Below, one piece after another: positions 1 to 9,212 of a DNA stretch of 64,000 nt. Position 1 is the stretch's first letter. Each line of letters starts with the position of its first letter. The stretch spans positions 1-64,000 of the forward strand of contig JAJZGI010000003.1 in NCBI GenBank assembly GCA_021798575.1, given 5' to 3'. This stretch comes from Pseudomonadota bacterium (GTDB lineage: Bacteria > Pseudomonadota > Alphaproteobacteria > Acetobacterales > Acetobacteraceae). Below the pieces are notes generated by a model. That model was not told the origin of the DNA and did no database searches. It saw only the letters and a program-made list of their open reading frames with translations. The position numbers and the translations under genes were made by a program.

Positions 1-76
1 CTTCCAATTTGGCGCGATCCTTGGCGGTAACAGTAAATGTGATCCCATTGCGCATCCCCAAGACTTGCACACCCAA
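1..76 (-). mobile_element. 5' end of an IS630-family transposase gene (partial, runs off the left edge)
   Basis: Minus-strand translation from about position 76 reads LGVQVLGMRNGITFTVTAKDRAKLE, resembling the N-terminus of IS630-type transposases (MRxGIxxxVTAxDRARLE). Confidence 0.7.
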
Positions 77-110
77 GGCATGGGGGGAATCCTAAGCAGG
101 ACTCAAATGT

Positions 111-473
111 ATGATTTTATCCACTAGTTTCGCGCCCAACATCGGCACCACGTCAGACCAGGAATATAACGGCGCGGGCTCGGCCGCCGCCTCGAACGAT
201 ATCTCCGGCCAGGTCGAGGCGGTGATCACAGATGTGGACCCCAACGGCACGCTCGCACTCTCGGGCCAGACGAATGTGAACATCAACGGCAACGTCACCA
301 GCGTGGTGGTAACCGGCTATGCCAGTCCGGATGACGTGACTGCCAACAGCACCATCAGCTCCAACAATGTGGCGGACATGAACGTGCAATATGTCGGCGT
401 CGGGCCGATCACCGGCGGCGCGCACACAGTTCCGTGGCTGCAACAAATCCTCAACCGGGTCTCGCCGTTTTGA
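111..473 (+). pseudogene. flgH: FlgH flagellar L-ring protein, C-terminal remnant (N-terminus and lipobox missing)
   Basis: QVEAVITDVDPNGTLALSGQTNVNINGNVTSVVVTGYASPDDV...ILNRVSPF is the conserved FlgH C-terminal half; upstream sequence is IS-like. Confidence 0.8.
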
Positions 474-1591
474 GCGGCCTGCGGGAAGAGGGTTTGCTCT
501 GGCGCGCGCTGGCAAGCGTGATGCTGCTGGCACTGGCGCATGTGGCGCGGGCGGATACCACCACGATCGGCCAGATCGTCACCGTGGCGGGCGCGCCGAC
601 CAACCAGCTCTATGGCTATGGGCTGGTGGTGGGCCTGCCCGGCACGGGCGACCAAACAACCGAGGTGCCCTATACGCAGCAAAGCATCCTAAACATGCTG
701 CGCAATATGGGTATCGCACTGCCCAACGTCACCTCGATGCAGCCTAATGACGTCGCCGCCGTCATGGTCACGGCGGAGGTCTCCGCCTTTGCTACGGCGG
801 GGCAGCATGTGGATGTCACGGTCTCGGCCTTTGGCAATGCCGCCTCGCTCGCCGGCGGCGTGCTGCTGCCCACACCGTTGCGGGGCGGCAATGGTGTGGT
901 CTATGCCCAGGCGCAGGGGCCGCTGCTGGTGAGCGGCTTTGCCAGTAGCGCCGGCGGCACCTCAACGAGCGTGAACGTGCCCACCGTCGGCTCCCTGCCC
1001 GGTGGCGCGATCATCGCCAATACCATTCCTGCCAGCTACACCATGAACGGCCTGAGCGGCCTGCTCCTGGACACACCCGGCTTCCAGGCGGCGCAGCAGA
1101 TCACCGATGTCATCAACGCCGCCTATGGCGCGGATACCGCAACCGCGGTCTCCCCCGCTGAGGTGGATGTGAACGCGAATGGTGTCGCCCCCATGCGCTT
1201 CATGTCCGGCGTTCTGGCGCTGCCCATCACGCCGCCCGCACAGGCACCCACCATCATCGTGGACGCGCAGAGCGGCACCATCGTCATGAACGCCGGGGTC
1301 ACGCTCGGCCCCGCCGTGGTGAGCCACGGTGACCTCACGGTGAATATCCAAACCCTAACGGGCGTGAGCCAGCCGGGGGCGCTCAGCAATGGCACCACCG
1401 TGGCGGTGCAGAACACCGCCGTTAACGCCAAACAGCCCAAGGCCGATGTCATCAGCCTGCCGCGCGCGGCCACGCTGCAGGATGTCGCGGCGGCGCTGAA
1501 TGCGGTGGGCGCCACGCCATCGGACCTCATCGCGATCATCGAAGCGTTGAAGCAGGTGGGCGCGATCAACGGCACGATCAAGGTGATCTGA
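434..1591 (+). CDS. flgI: Flagellar P-ring protein FlgI (true start may be about TTG 494)
   Basis: Signal peptide followed by NQLYGYGLVVGLPGTGDQ and LTVNIQTLTGVSQPG; FlgI hallmarks and position after flgH. Confidence 0.93.
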   Translation: MAATNPQPGLAVLSGLREEGLLWRALASVMLLALAHVARADTTTIGQIVTVAGAPTNQLYGYGLVVGLPGTGDQTTEVPYTQQSILNMLRNMGIALPNVTSMQPNDVAAVMVTAEVSAFATAGQHVDVTVSAFGNAASLAGGVLLPTPLRGGNGVVYAQAQGPLLVSGFASSAGGTSTSVNVPTVGSLPGGAIIANTIPASYTMNGLSGLLLDTPGFQAAQQITDVINAAYGADTATAVSPAEVDVNANGVAPMRFMSGVLALPITPPAQAPTIIVDAQSGTIVMNAGVTLGPAVVSHGDLTVNIQTLTGVSQPGALSNGTTVAVQNTAVNAKQPKADVISLPRAATLQDVAAALNAVGATPSDLIAIIEALKQVGAINGTIKVI

Positions 1592-2511
1592 TGCTGACCC
1601 AGGCCCTGAAAAACCTCGCGCCGCCTGCGCCGGAAAAATCCGCGCTCACCGCCACGGTAGGGCATATGGAGGGGATGCTCTGGTATGAAATGCTGAGCGA
1701 AATGAACAAGAGTGGCTTCAGCGCGGACGCACTGGGCACCGGCGGCGACAATTTCCAGAGCATGTTTTTGTGGAACGTCGCGCAGCATGATTTCGGCAAA
1801 TATGATTCATCACTCACCGACGCCATGCTGCGCCAGGTCGGTGGCCAGCCCGATGCAGCGGCCAGCGTCGCGCCCGGCGCGCCAGCGGCGCTACCCGACC
1901 TGCCAGGAATTTTGCTCCAGGCGGTGCAGCAGGGCGGCAACGCGGCGGCCATTGGTCCGCAGGTCGTCACCGCGCCGTCCGCCGCTCCGGCGGCATCATC
2001 CTCGCCCGCACATATGCTGCTCCAGGCCGAGAACTTCGGAAAAACGATCTGGCCGCAGCTTAAAGCGGCGGCGCAATTTTTGGGCGTGCCCGCTGTCGCC
2101 CTGCTGGCGCAGACCGCGCTGGAGACCGGGTGGGGGAGCGCGATGCCCGGGCATAATCTGTTCGGCATCAAGGCCACGGATGGCCAGGTCGGCACGCTGC
2201 GCGCCACGCACGAGATGATCGATGGCGTATTAACGCCGCAGACCGCGAGCTTCAGGGATTATCCGAGCATCGTGGCCAGCGTGGCGGATTATGTCCAGCA
2301 GATTCAGGCGGGTTTTCCCGCCGCCGCCGGGCAGCGCAGCGTGCAGGGCTTCGCGCAGGCGTTGCAGCAGGGCGGCTATGCCACGGATACAAACTACGCT
2401 GAAAAAATCGTCCATATTTCGCAGTCCCCGATGATGGCGCAGGTGCTCCAGGCCATTAGCGCCGCACCGCCGCCTACCCCGTCCACAACCAACCCCACAG
2501 GTGCATCATGA
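1591..2511 (+). CDS. flgJ: FlgJ: rod-binding domain plus C-terminal glucosaminidase domain
   Basis: N-terminal rod-binding region (MEGMLWYEMLSEMNKSGF) and LLAQTALETGWG...NLFGIKA glucosaminidase motif. Confidence 0.85.
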   Translation: MLTQALKNLAPPAPEKSALTATVGHMEGMLWYEMLSEMNKSGFSADALGTGGDNFQSMFLWNVAQHDFGKYDSSLTDAMLRQVGGQPDAAASVAPGAPAALPDLPGILLQAVQQGGNAAAIGPQVVTAPSAAPAASSSPAHMLLQAENFGKTIWPQLKAAAQFLGVPAVALLAQTALETGWGSAMPGHNLFGIKATDGQVGTLRATHEMIDGVLTPQTASFRDYPSIVASVADYVQQIQAGFPAAAGQRSVQGFAQALQQGGYATDTNYAEKIVHISQSPMMAQVLQAISAAPPPTPSTTNPTGAS

Positions 2512-4445
2512 GCGGCATCTCCGGCGCGATCAACACGGCTTTGAGCGGCCTAACCTTGTTCGAGGCCGGGATCGCCACCGTTTCCAACAATCTGGCCAAC
2601 CAGTCCACGCCCGGCTATTCGGTGGAGACGGTGAATGCTTCCACCAGCGCCAGCCCGGCCGGGCAGCCCGGCGCCGGGGTGCAGGCGCCGCAGATCATCC
2701 AGGCCAGCAACGGATTTGCTGCCGCCCTGCTACGCAGTGCGAATGCCAGCGCGCAGGCTGCTACCAACCAGGCCAATACGCTCACCACGCTCTCCAACGC
2801 GCTGACCAATAATGGCGACGTGCAGAGCGCCGTTAATCAGTTTTTCCAGGACATCAGCACGCTCGCCGCCAACCCCGCCAGCGCCGCGCAGCGCCAGACG
2901 GTGCTGGCCGATGCGCAGGTCGTCACCAGCAGCTTCCAGAGTGCCGCCGGGACCATCAATGGCGCGATCAACGGTAGTTCGCAAAATTTGCAGCAGAGCG
3001 TGAGCGCCGCGAACAACCTGCTGGGCCAGCTCGCCGCCATCAACCAGGGGCTGCGCCTCGCACCCAACAGCCTCAGCTTGTTGGACCAACAACAGGCAGC
3101 GCTGAATACGCTCTCCAGCCTGCTGCCGGTCAATGCGCTGTCGCAGCCCAATGGCTCGGTGATCATCGCGACCGGCGGCACCGTGCTGCTCGACCAGAGT
3201 GGTGTCCAGCAAATTGCCGTCGTGCCCGGCGTTGGCAATAATGTGCCGCCCACCCTCACGGCGGGCAACAGCGCCACGCCGCTGAGCGCCGGCGAGGGTG
3301 ATGGCGCCATTGGTGCCGCGCTCTCCACCTGGCAGGCGGGCACCACGGCGCTACAAGGGCTGAACGCGCTCGCCGTCGTGTTCGCCGGCGGCGTGAACAC
3401 CGCGCAGGCGCAGGGGCTAACGCAAGCGGGCACGCCGGGCGGCGCGATCTTCTCGGTGCCAACCCCCAGCGTAACGGCGAGCCCCGGCAATACCGGCACC
3501 GCCGCGGTCACCGCGCAGATCAGCAACAGCAGCGCCCTGCCGACCGATGGCGGGCCGTTCCTGCTTTCTTACAGCACCGGCGGGTGGAGCGCGCTCGACC
3601 AGGCCAGCGGCATCACCTACAGCGGCAGCGGCACCCCGCCCAGTTTTGCGGGTATTACGCTCAACATCACGGGCGCTCCGGCCAATGGCGACCAGTTTTT
3701 GCTCAACCCCGCGCCAGGTGCCGCGACCGGGATCAGCGTCGCCGCGACCAGCGCGAGTGCGATCGCCGCTGCCGACCCGTACGTTGCCACCGCGGGTGTG
3801 CTGCATAGCAATGACGCGATCGTCAACAGCAATGCGGGCGCGCTCAACGCCGGGGGGGACAGCGTAACCGCCACGCCCGCCGCCGGGGCCGCCGTGGTCC
3901 CCGCCAGCTATTATGGCCAAAGCCTCCAAATAACGTTCACCTCGACCAGCGCCTACACGGTAGCCAGCACCGCCGCGCCGGGCACCGCCATCGCCACCGG
4001 CACGCTGAGTGCTGGGGCCACCAGCATCGCCGTGGCGTATCCCGCCGGGCCCGCCAGCGGCCAGTATTGGCAGTTACCCATCACCGGCACCCCGGCGGCG
4101 GGGGACAGTATAACCCTCACGCCCGGCGGCAGCGCCAGCGGCAGCAACGCGGCCCGCATGGCTTCACTCTGGACAGCGCCTAGCGCCACGACCGCGGGCA
4201 CGCTCCAACAGGCGATCGTGGGGTTTGGCACCGCGCTCGGGGCCAATGCGCAGCAGGCGCAGCAGCTCGCCAGCGCCGCCACCGGCCAGGTCACCACCGC
4301 CACCACCAATCTGCAAAACATCAGCGGTGTCTCCACGGACCAGCAGGCGGTGACGCTGACCAACTACCAGCAAGCCTATCAGGCCGCGGCGCAGGTGATC
4401 AGCACCGCGCACAGCATGTTCGAATCACTGTTGCAGGCCGTGTGA
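2508..4445 (+). CDS. flgK: Flagellar hook-associated protein FlgK
   Basis: N-terminal SGLTLFEAGIATVSNNLANQSTPGYS and a C-terminal coiled region; overlaps flgJ by 4 nt. Confidence 0.88.
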   Translation: MSGISGAINTALSGLTLFEAGIATVSNNLANQSTPGYSVETVNASTSASPAGQPGAGVQAPQIIQASNGFAAALLRSANASAQAATNQANTLTTLSNALTNNGDVQSAVNQFFQDISTLAANPASAAQRQTVLADAQVVTSSFQSAAGTINGAINGSSQNLQQSVSAANNLLGQLAAINQGLRLAPNSLSLLDQQQAALNTLSSLLPVNALSQPNGSVIIATGGTVLLDQSGVQQIAVVPGVGNNVPPTLTAGNSATPLSAGEGDGAIGAALSTWQAGTTALQGLNALAVVFAGGVNTAQAQGLTQAGTPGGAIFSVPTPSVTASPGNTGTAAVTAQISNSSALPTDGGPFLLSYSTGGWSALDQASGITYSGSGTPPSFAGITLNITGAPANGDQFLLNPAPGAATGISVAATSASAIAAADPYVATAGVLHSNDAIVNSNAGALNAGGDSVTATPAAGAAVVPASYYGQSLQITFTSTSAYTVASTAAPGTAIATGTLSAGATSIAVAYPAGPASGQYWQLPITGTPAAGDSITLTPGGSASGSNAARMASLWTAPSATTAGTLQQAIVGFGTALGANAQQAQQLASAATGQVTTATTNLQNISGVSTDQQAVTLTNYQQAYQAAAQVISTAHSMFESLLQAV

Positions 4446-4487
4446 GCTTGCCTATTTCCGGAGCCTTCTGAAAATGAAAAAATCATT

Positions 4488-4928
4488 TTGTTTGTCGCCA
4501 TCGGCGTGGTGGTGCTGGGCGGGGCGGGTGGTTTCTATGCCTGGTTCACGCTGCACCACAAGCCGCCCAAGGTTACGGTTGCGGCGCCAAAACCCATTCT
4601 GTTCGCCGCCGTTGCAAATGTCGTGGTGAGCGTGCCGGACAACACGGGCGATCCGCCCTCCGCCTTCGTACAATTCGCCGTAGAATTCGCCACGACGGAC
4701 CCTGATGCACTAACCGCTTTTGCTGGCGTCCAGCCGATCATCAAATCCCAGATCATCACCCTTTTGATGAACGAGACGGGCGCATCGCTGCAAAATGCGG
4801 CCAACCGCGCATCGCTCACCCAAAATTGCCTGAAGGACGCCAACGAGGTGCTGGCCCATAGCGCCAGTTACACTGCGCCCAGGGCGTTTACCGCCGCCTA
4901 CATCACCAATCTCGTCGTGCAGGACTAG
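4488..4928 (+). CDS. fliL: Flagellar basal body-associated protein FliL (N-terminus disturbed; see finding)
   Basis: TM segment LFVAIGVVVLGGAGGFYAWF followed by a FliL-like periplasmic domain; the only in-frame start is TTG 4488, while the ATG with an SD at 4474 is out of frame by one. Confidence 0.75.
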   Translation: MFVAIGVVVLGGAGGFYAWFTLHHKPPKVTVAAPKPILFAAVANVVVSVPDNTGDPPSAFVQFAVEFATTDPDALTAFAGVQPIIKSQIITLLMNETGASLQNAANRASLTQNCLKDANEVLAHSASYTAPRAFTAAYITNLVVQD

Positions 4929-4931
4929 AAC

Positions 4932-5207
4932 ATGGGTAGCCCCGGCCTCGCCATGCTCGTATCGTCGTTGGGCTCGCTCGCGGTTATTTTCGCGGTGCTG
5001 TTTGGCGTGGCGTTTGCGCTCCGGCGGCTGCGTGGCACTGGCTGGGGGCAGCGCGCTGGCGCATCATTGCCGATCAGCGTCATCGCCTCGCGCTCGCTGG
5101 GCGGCCAAAACATGCTCGTCATCGCGCAGGCTGAGGGCCAGCGTTTTCTCATCGGGGTGAGCCGCGCCGGAATCGCCTCCATCGGGCGGCTGGATTCCCA
5201 TGAATAG
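4932..5207 (+). CDS. fliO: Flagellar export protein FliO
   Basis: Small single-TM protein with RSLGGQNMLVIAQAEGQRFLIGVS, immediately before fliP. Confidence 0.8.
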   Translation: MGSPGLAMLVSSLGSLAVIFAVLFGVAFALRRLRGTGWGQRAGASLPISVIASRSLGGQNMLVIAQAEGQRFLIGVSRAGIASIGRLDSHE

Positions 5208-5961
5208 GCTGAAACATCTCGCCTGCATCTTGTCATGCGCGGCCGTTCTGCTCGCCCTGGCTGCGCCCGGCGCCTGCGCGGCGACTACCGGGCTGGCGCT
5301 GCTGAGTGAGGTGGCGGGGCCCGGCGGCCAGAGCTACTCGCTGAATGTGCAGACCCTGCTCGTCATCACCGGGCTCGCCTTTCTGCCGGGTATTCTGCTG
5401 CTGATGACCGCCTTCACGCGGATCATCATCGTGCTCTCGGTGCTGCGCCAGGCGCTGGGGCTGCAAAACACGCCGCCCAACATGGTGCTGGCCGCCCTCG
5501 CCCTGGCGATGACCGTGTTCGTGATGCAGAACGTCATCCGGCAGGAACAAACCGCCGCGCTGACACCCTATCTCGCCGGGCAGATCAGCTTCAACCAGGC
5601 GATGCTGGCGGCAAAACCACCCATCCAGAATTTCATGCTGGCACAAACCCGAAAGGCGCCCCTGCATCTCTTCGTGGATCTGAGCGGCGAAAAATACGCC
5701 ACGCCCAAAGCCGTGCCGCTCACCGTGCTCGTGCCCGCTTTCGCCACCTCCGAGCTGGAAACCGCCTTCCAGATCGGCTTCCTGATCTATATCCCCTTCG
5801 TATTGATCGACCTCGCGGTCGCCTCGGTCCTGATGTCGCTGGGCATGATCATGGTGTCTCCCACGCTCATCTCCCTGCCGCTCAAACTGCTCATGTTTGT
5901 CTCCATCCATGGGTGGGTGCTGGTCCTGGGCACGCTGGCAACCAGCTTTTCCACCCATTGA
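5200..5961 (+). CDS. fliP: Flagellar type III export protein FliP
   Basis: LLLMTAFTRIIIVLSVLRQALGLQNTPPN and FQIGFLIYIPFVLIDLAVASVLMSLGMIMV. Confidence 0.96.
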   Translation: MNRLKHLACILSCAAVLLALAAPGACAATTGLALLSEVAGPGGQSYSLNVQTLLVITGLAFLPGILLLMTAFTRIIIVLSVLRQALGLQNTPPNMVLAALALAMTVFVMQNVIRQEQTAALTPYLAGQISFNQAMLAAKPPIQNFMLAQTRKAPLHLFVDLSGEKYATPKAVPLTVLVPAFATSELETAFQIGFLIYIPFVLIDLAVASVLMSLGMIMVSPTLISLPLKLLMFVSIHGWVLVLGTLATSFSTH

Positions 5962-5979
5962 TTCCGGCGGAGACGTGCC

Positions 5980-6252
5980 ATGCCGCTCTATCTTCAGCTT
6001 CTGCATGAAGCACTCGCCACCGAGGTTTCCGCCATCACGCCGATCATCCTCATCCTCCTGTCCATCGGGCTCATAACCGCGGTTCTCCAATCCGCGCTGC
6101 AAATCGAGGACGCGACCTTCAGCCTCCTGCCAAAAACCTTCGCGATGATCGCCGTCGGTCTGTTCGGCGGGTTCGGCGCGATGCGGAGTTTTCAAAATCT
6201 GGCCATCATATTCATCTCGCACGCGCCCATGCTCGTGCGCCAAAACTGGTGA
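5980..6252 (+). CDS. fliQ: Flagellar export protein FliQ
   Basis: 90-aa two-TM protein between fliP and fliR with TAVLQSALQIEDATFSLLPKTFAM. Confidence 0.9.
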   Translation: MPLYLQLLHEALATEVSAITPIILILLSIGLITAVLQSALQIEDATFSLLPKTFAMIAVGLFGGFGAMRSFQNLAIIFISHAPMLVRQNW

Positions 6253-6258
6253 GCGGCC

Positions 6259-7023
6259 ATGCCGATCAACCCGCCGCAAATTCTGTTGTGGTTGGGCCAT
6301 TTTTTATGGCCGTTTCTACGCGTGACCGGCCTGTTCCTCACCGCGCCGGTCTATGGCTCGCAGATGGTGCCTCCGGTTATCAAGGCGGTGATGGCGGCAG
6401 CACTCGCAGCGGCACTCGCGGTATGGCTGCCGGAGCTGCCTGCATTCCCGCTGGACCCGCTCAGCGCCATCTATATGGGGCTAACTCAGATCATCTATGG
6501 CGCGATGCTGGGCATGGTCATGCAGATCATCATCTCCGCCGTCGCCTGCGCAGGCGAGATGGCCGGGCTCGCCATGGGGCTCAGCTTCGCGGAGCTGCAA
6601 TTTCGGGAATCTCCAGGTGTGACACCGGTCCTCTACGATATCATGTTGTGGGCCGGGTTGTTGGGCTTCATGGCCGCCGGTGGGCCCGTCTGGGTGTTCG
6701 CGGCGCTGGCCCACTCCTTCAACCATGGCGTCGGCCTGCCCGGCTTTGGTGCGTGGGGGCTGCTGGCTTCGATGGGCGGCACCCTGTTCAGCGCTGCCCT
6801 GGGGCTCGCTTTGCCGGTTCTGGCGGTCTCGCTCTGCGTTAATCTCACCGTCGGCATCACCACGGTCTTTGCCCCACAGATGAACCTGCTCAGCATCGGC
6901 TTTCCCCTGCTGATCATGGCCGGGCTGTGGATGATGGCGGATACCATGTTCTACGCCGGTGATGTTGTGCACCACCTCATGCTCGGCGGCATGCGCACCA
7001 TCAGCCTCATCCTGCATGGCTGA
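6259..7023 (+). CDS. fliR: Flagellar export protein FliR
   Basis: MGLSFAELQF and multi-TM architecture; gene order. Confidence 0.92.
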   Translation: MPINPPQILLWLGHFLWPFLRVTGLFLTAPVYGSQMVPPVIKAVMAAALAAALAVWLPELPAFPLDPLSAIYMGLTQIIYGAMLGMVMQIIISAVACAGEMAGLAMGLSFAELQFRESPGVTPVLYDIMLWAGLLGFMAAGGPVWVFAALAHSFNHGVGLPGFGAWGLLASMGGTLFSAALGLALPVLAVSLCVNLTVGITTVFAPQMNLLSIGFPLLIMAGLWMMADTMFYAGDVVHHLMLGGMRTISLILHG

Positions 7024-8122
7024 GGGTAGCGGGGAGGAGAAACGCCACGCCCCGTCGCAGCGTCGGCTGCGCCAGGCGGCCGAGCGCGGGGACGCCGCGC
7101 GATCCGTGGATCTCCCAAAGGCCGCCGTCGTCGTCGGCATGACAGCCCTGGCGCTGGGTGCTGCGGCCGGGTTGGGCGCGCAGGTGCAGGCCTACTGTGC
7201 GGCATGGCTGAGCGAGGTTGGCACCGCCCCCGTTGCCGCCGCCGCCGGCTGGGCAGGCGCGCTCGCGGCGCTGTTCGGCCCGCTGCTATTCCTCATCGCC
7301 GCCATCGCGTTCATAGGCAGCCTGCTCCTGGGCGGCTGGGTGTTCAGCCTCGGCCTGTTGAAGCCGGATCTCAGCAAGCTGCTCCCATCCCACGGGCTGG
7401 GGCAGATCATCTCCCAAACCGGCATGACAGACACCGCCAAGGCCTTTCTGAAATTTCTCCTCATCGGCGGGGTGGGGGCGATGCTCATCGTGGCGCACGG
7501 CGCGCAGTTCGCCGCGCTGGCCGGCACGGCGCACGCCCATGCTGGGCCGGTGGTGGCGCTGGTGCTCCGCATCCTGGCCAGCATCGCCCTGGTGTTGTGC
7601 GTGTTGGCGGCGGGCGATGCGGGGCTGCAATTCTGGCTGCACCGAAAAAAGCTGCGCATGACGGACAATGAGGTCCGCGACGAGATGAAGGACGCAGCGG
7701 GCAACCCCCATGTGCGCTCGCGCCAGCGCATGTTGGCCCGCAAACTGGCCCGCGCCCGCCAGATGCACCGCATTGTCGAGGCCTCGGTCATCGTGACCAA
7801 CCCCACGCATTTCGCCGTGGCCATCCGCTACCGGCGCGGGGTGGACCGTGCGCCGCTCCTGCTGGCCAAGGGGGCGGGGCTGTTAGCCCAAGAGATCCTA
7901 AGCCGGGGCCGCGCGCTGGGGATCCCCGTGGTGGAGGCGCCGCCGCTGGCCCGCGCGGTGTACCGCCATGTTGAGCCGGACGAGCCGATACCCGTGGCGC
8001 TGTACCGCGCCTGCGCCGAGGTGCTGGCCTATGTCTGGAAGATGCAGCGTTGGCGGGCCCAGGGCGGGCCACGCCCAATGGTGCCGAAGGTGCAGGGCGG
8101 CGAGATAGAGATGCGCAGTTAG
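7016..8122 (+). CDS. flhB: Flagellar export switch protein FlhB
   Basis: EEKRHAPSQRRLRQAAERGD start; VIVTNPTHFAVAIRY contains the NPTH autocleavage motif. Confidence 0.95.
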   Translation: MAEGSGEEKRHAPSQRRLRQAAERGDAARSVDLPKAAVVVGMTALALGAAAGLGAQVQAYCAAWLSEVGTAPVAAAAGWAGALAALFGPLLFLIAAIAFIGSLLLGGWVFSLGLLKPDLSKLLPSHGLGQIISQTGMTDTAKAFLKFLLIGGVGAMLIVAHGAQFAALAGTAHAHAGPVVALVLRILASIALVLCVLAAGDAGLQFWLHRKKLRMTDNEVRDEMKDAAGNPHVRSRQRMLARKLARARQMHRIVEASVIVTNPTHFAVAIRYRRGVDRAPLLLAKGAGLLAQEILSRGRALGIPVVEAPPLARAVYRHVEPDEPIPVALYRACAEVLAYVWKMQRWRAQGGPRPMVPKVQGGEIEMRS

Positions 8123-8187
8123 CCCATCTGACACACCAGCCTTGCTTGCGCAGCCCCCAGGGCAACCCCTATACAGCGCAGCGGCGC

Positions 8188-8274
8188 GCGGGTGTGGCAG
8201 AATGGTAGACGCACCGGACTCAAAATCCGTTTAGACCTGGTCCTGTGGGGGTTCGACTCCCCCCACCCGCACCA
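8188..8274 (+). tRNA. tRNA-Leu (anticodon CAA), CCA encoded
   Basis: GCGGGTG...CACCCGC acceptor stem, GGTTCGACTCC T-loop, CTCAAAA anticodon loop, terminal ACCA, long variable arm. Confidence 0.9.
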
Positions 8275-8518
8275 TCGCTTAACCCGCCTCCTCTCCAGTT
8301 CCGGAACCGCTACAAGTGGTCCGCCGAACCATTCCACTTCTTCCCGATCCGCTCGAATCACGAACCATCAATCCTTTACCAAAAACCTGCCAAAACACCC
8401 GAATTTCCCCCTCACCATCCCAATTCGTCATGGCAAGCGCAGCGAAGCCATCCATTTTAACAAAACCCCCATCATTTTCCCCTTGACTCTCCCGCCAAAT
8501 GTCATTATAACTAACTTC

Positions 8519-9124
8519 ATGTCCGGCCTCACCATCTCTCAGCGCCTCACCCGCATCGTGGCAAACCTCGCGCAGAGCCTCAACATCTTTGCCCTGCGCG
8601 TCAAAATGCCGGTCTCATTGTGCCAGATACTCTCGCGCCGCTTAACGCGCCTGATGGACCGCCTGCGAACCCTCATCGAGCGCGGGCCGCTCCCACCCCG
8701 CCCGGCGCGCGCCACACCCCGCACGCCGCCCACCAACCCGCCAAAACAGAGTACGGATGAACTCCATCCGCCCAGCAATTTCGGCTGGCTCGCTTTCATG
8801 TTCCCCGGCTCCGATATCAGCGCCATGCGCAGCCATCTGCTCATTTTGCTGGATGAGCCCGAGACCCAATCCCTCATCACCGGCCACCCCATGCTCGCCC
8901 GCAGCATCCGCCCGCTGTGCCACATGCTGGGCATCAAGCCGCCACCCTGCCTCAAGCTACCCTCAAGGCCGCGCATAAAACGCGCGCCAACATTCACCCT
9001 CACGCCACCCCCCAAAAAACCCGCCCGGAACATCTGGCGCCCAACCCCACCCAGAGTGATGACGCCCGCCGAGGCCCAACTCGCCGCCCGGCAATTCTTC
9101 AACCCCCGCGATTTTTACAACTAA
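8519..9124 (+). CDS. Hypothetical protein, Pro/Arg-rich
   Basis: ORF with internal ATG 8519 (MSGLTISQRLTRIVANLAQSLNIFALRVK...AARQFFNPRDFYN); no family recognised. Confidence 0.55.
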   Translation: MSGLTISQRLTRIVANLAQSLNIFALRVKMPVSLCQILSRRLTRLMDRLRTLIERGPLPPRPARATPRTPPTNPPKQSTDELHPPSNFGWLAFMFPGSDISAMRSHLLILLDEPETQSLITGHPMLARSIRPLCHMLGIKPPPCLKLPSRPRIKRAPTFTLTPPPKKPARNIWRPTPPRVMTPAEAQLAARQFFNPRDFYN

Positions 9125-9212
9125 ACGCGGCGGCGTTTACGCACGCTTAAATTATTACGATAACATAACGATTTAGGCTCGATTCACCCCAACCGAATCA
9201 ACCCATCACTTT

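Noticed and set aside
5233-6300. 355-aa minus-strand ORF
   Set aside because: Antisense to fliP/fliQ; low-complexity charged translation typical of GC-rich shadow ORFs.
8192-8518. N-terminal part of the 310-aa ORF crossing the tRNA gene
   Set aside because: Runs through tRNA-Leu; a more plausible start is ATG 8519.
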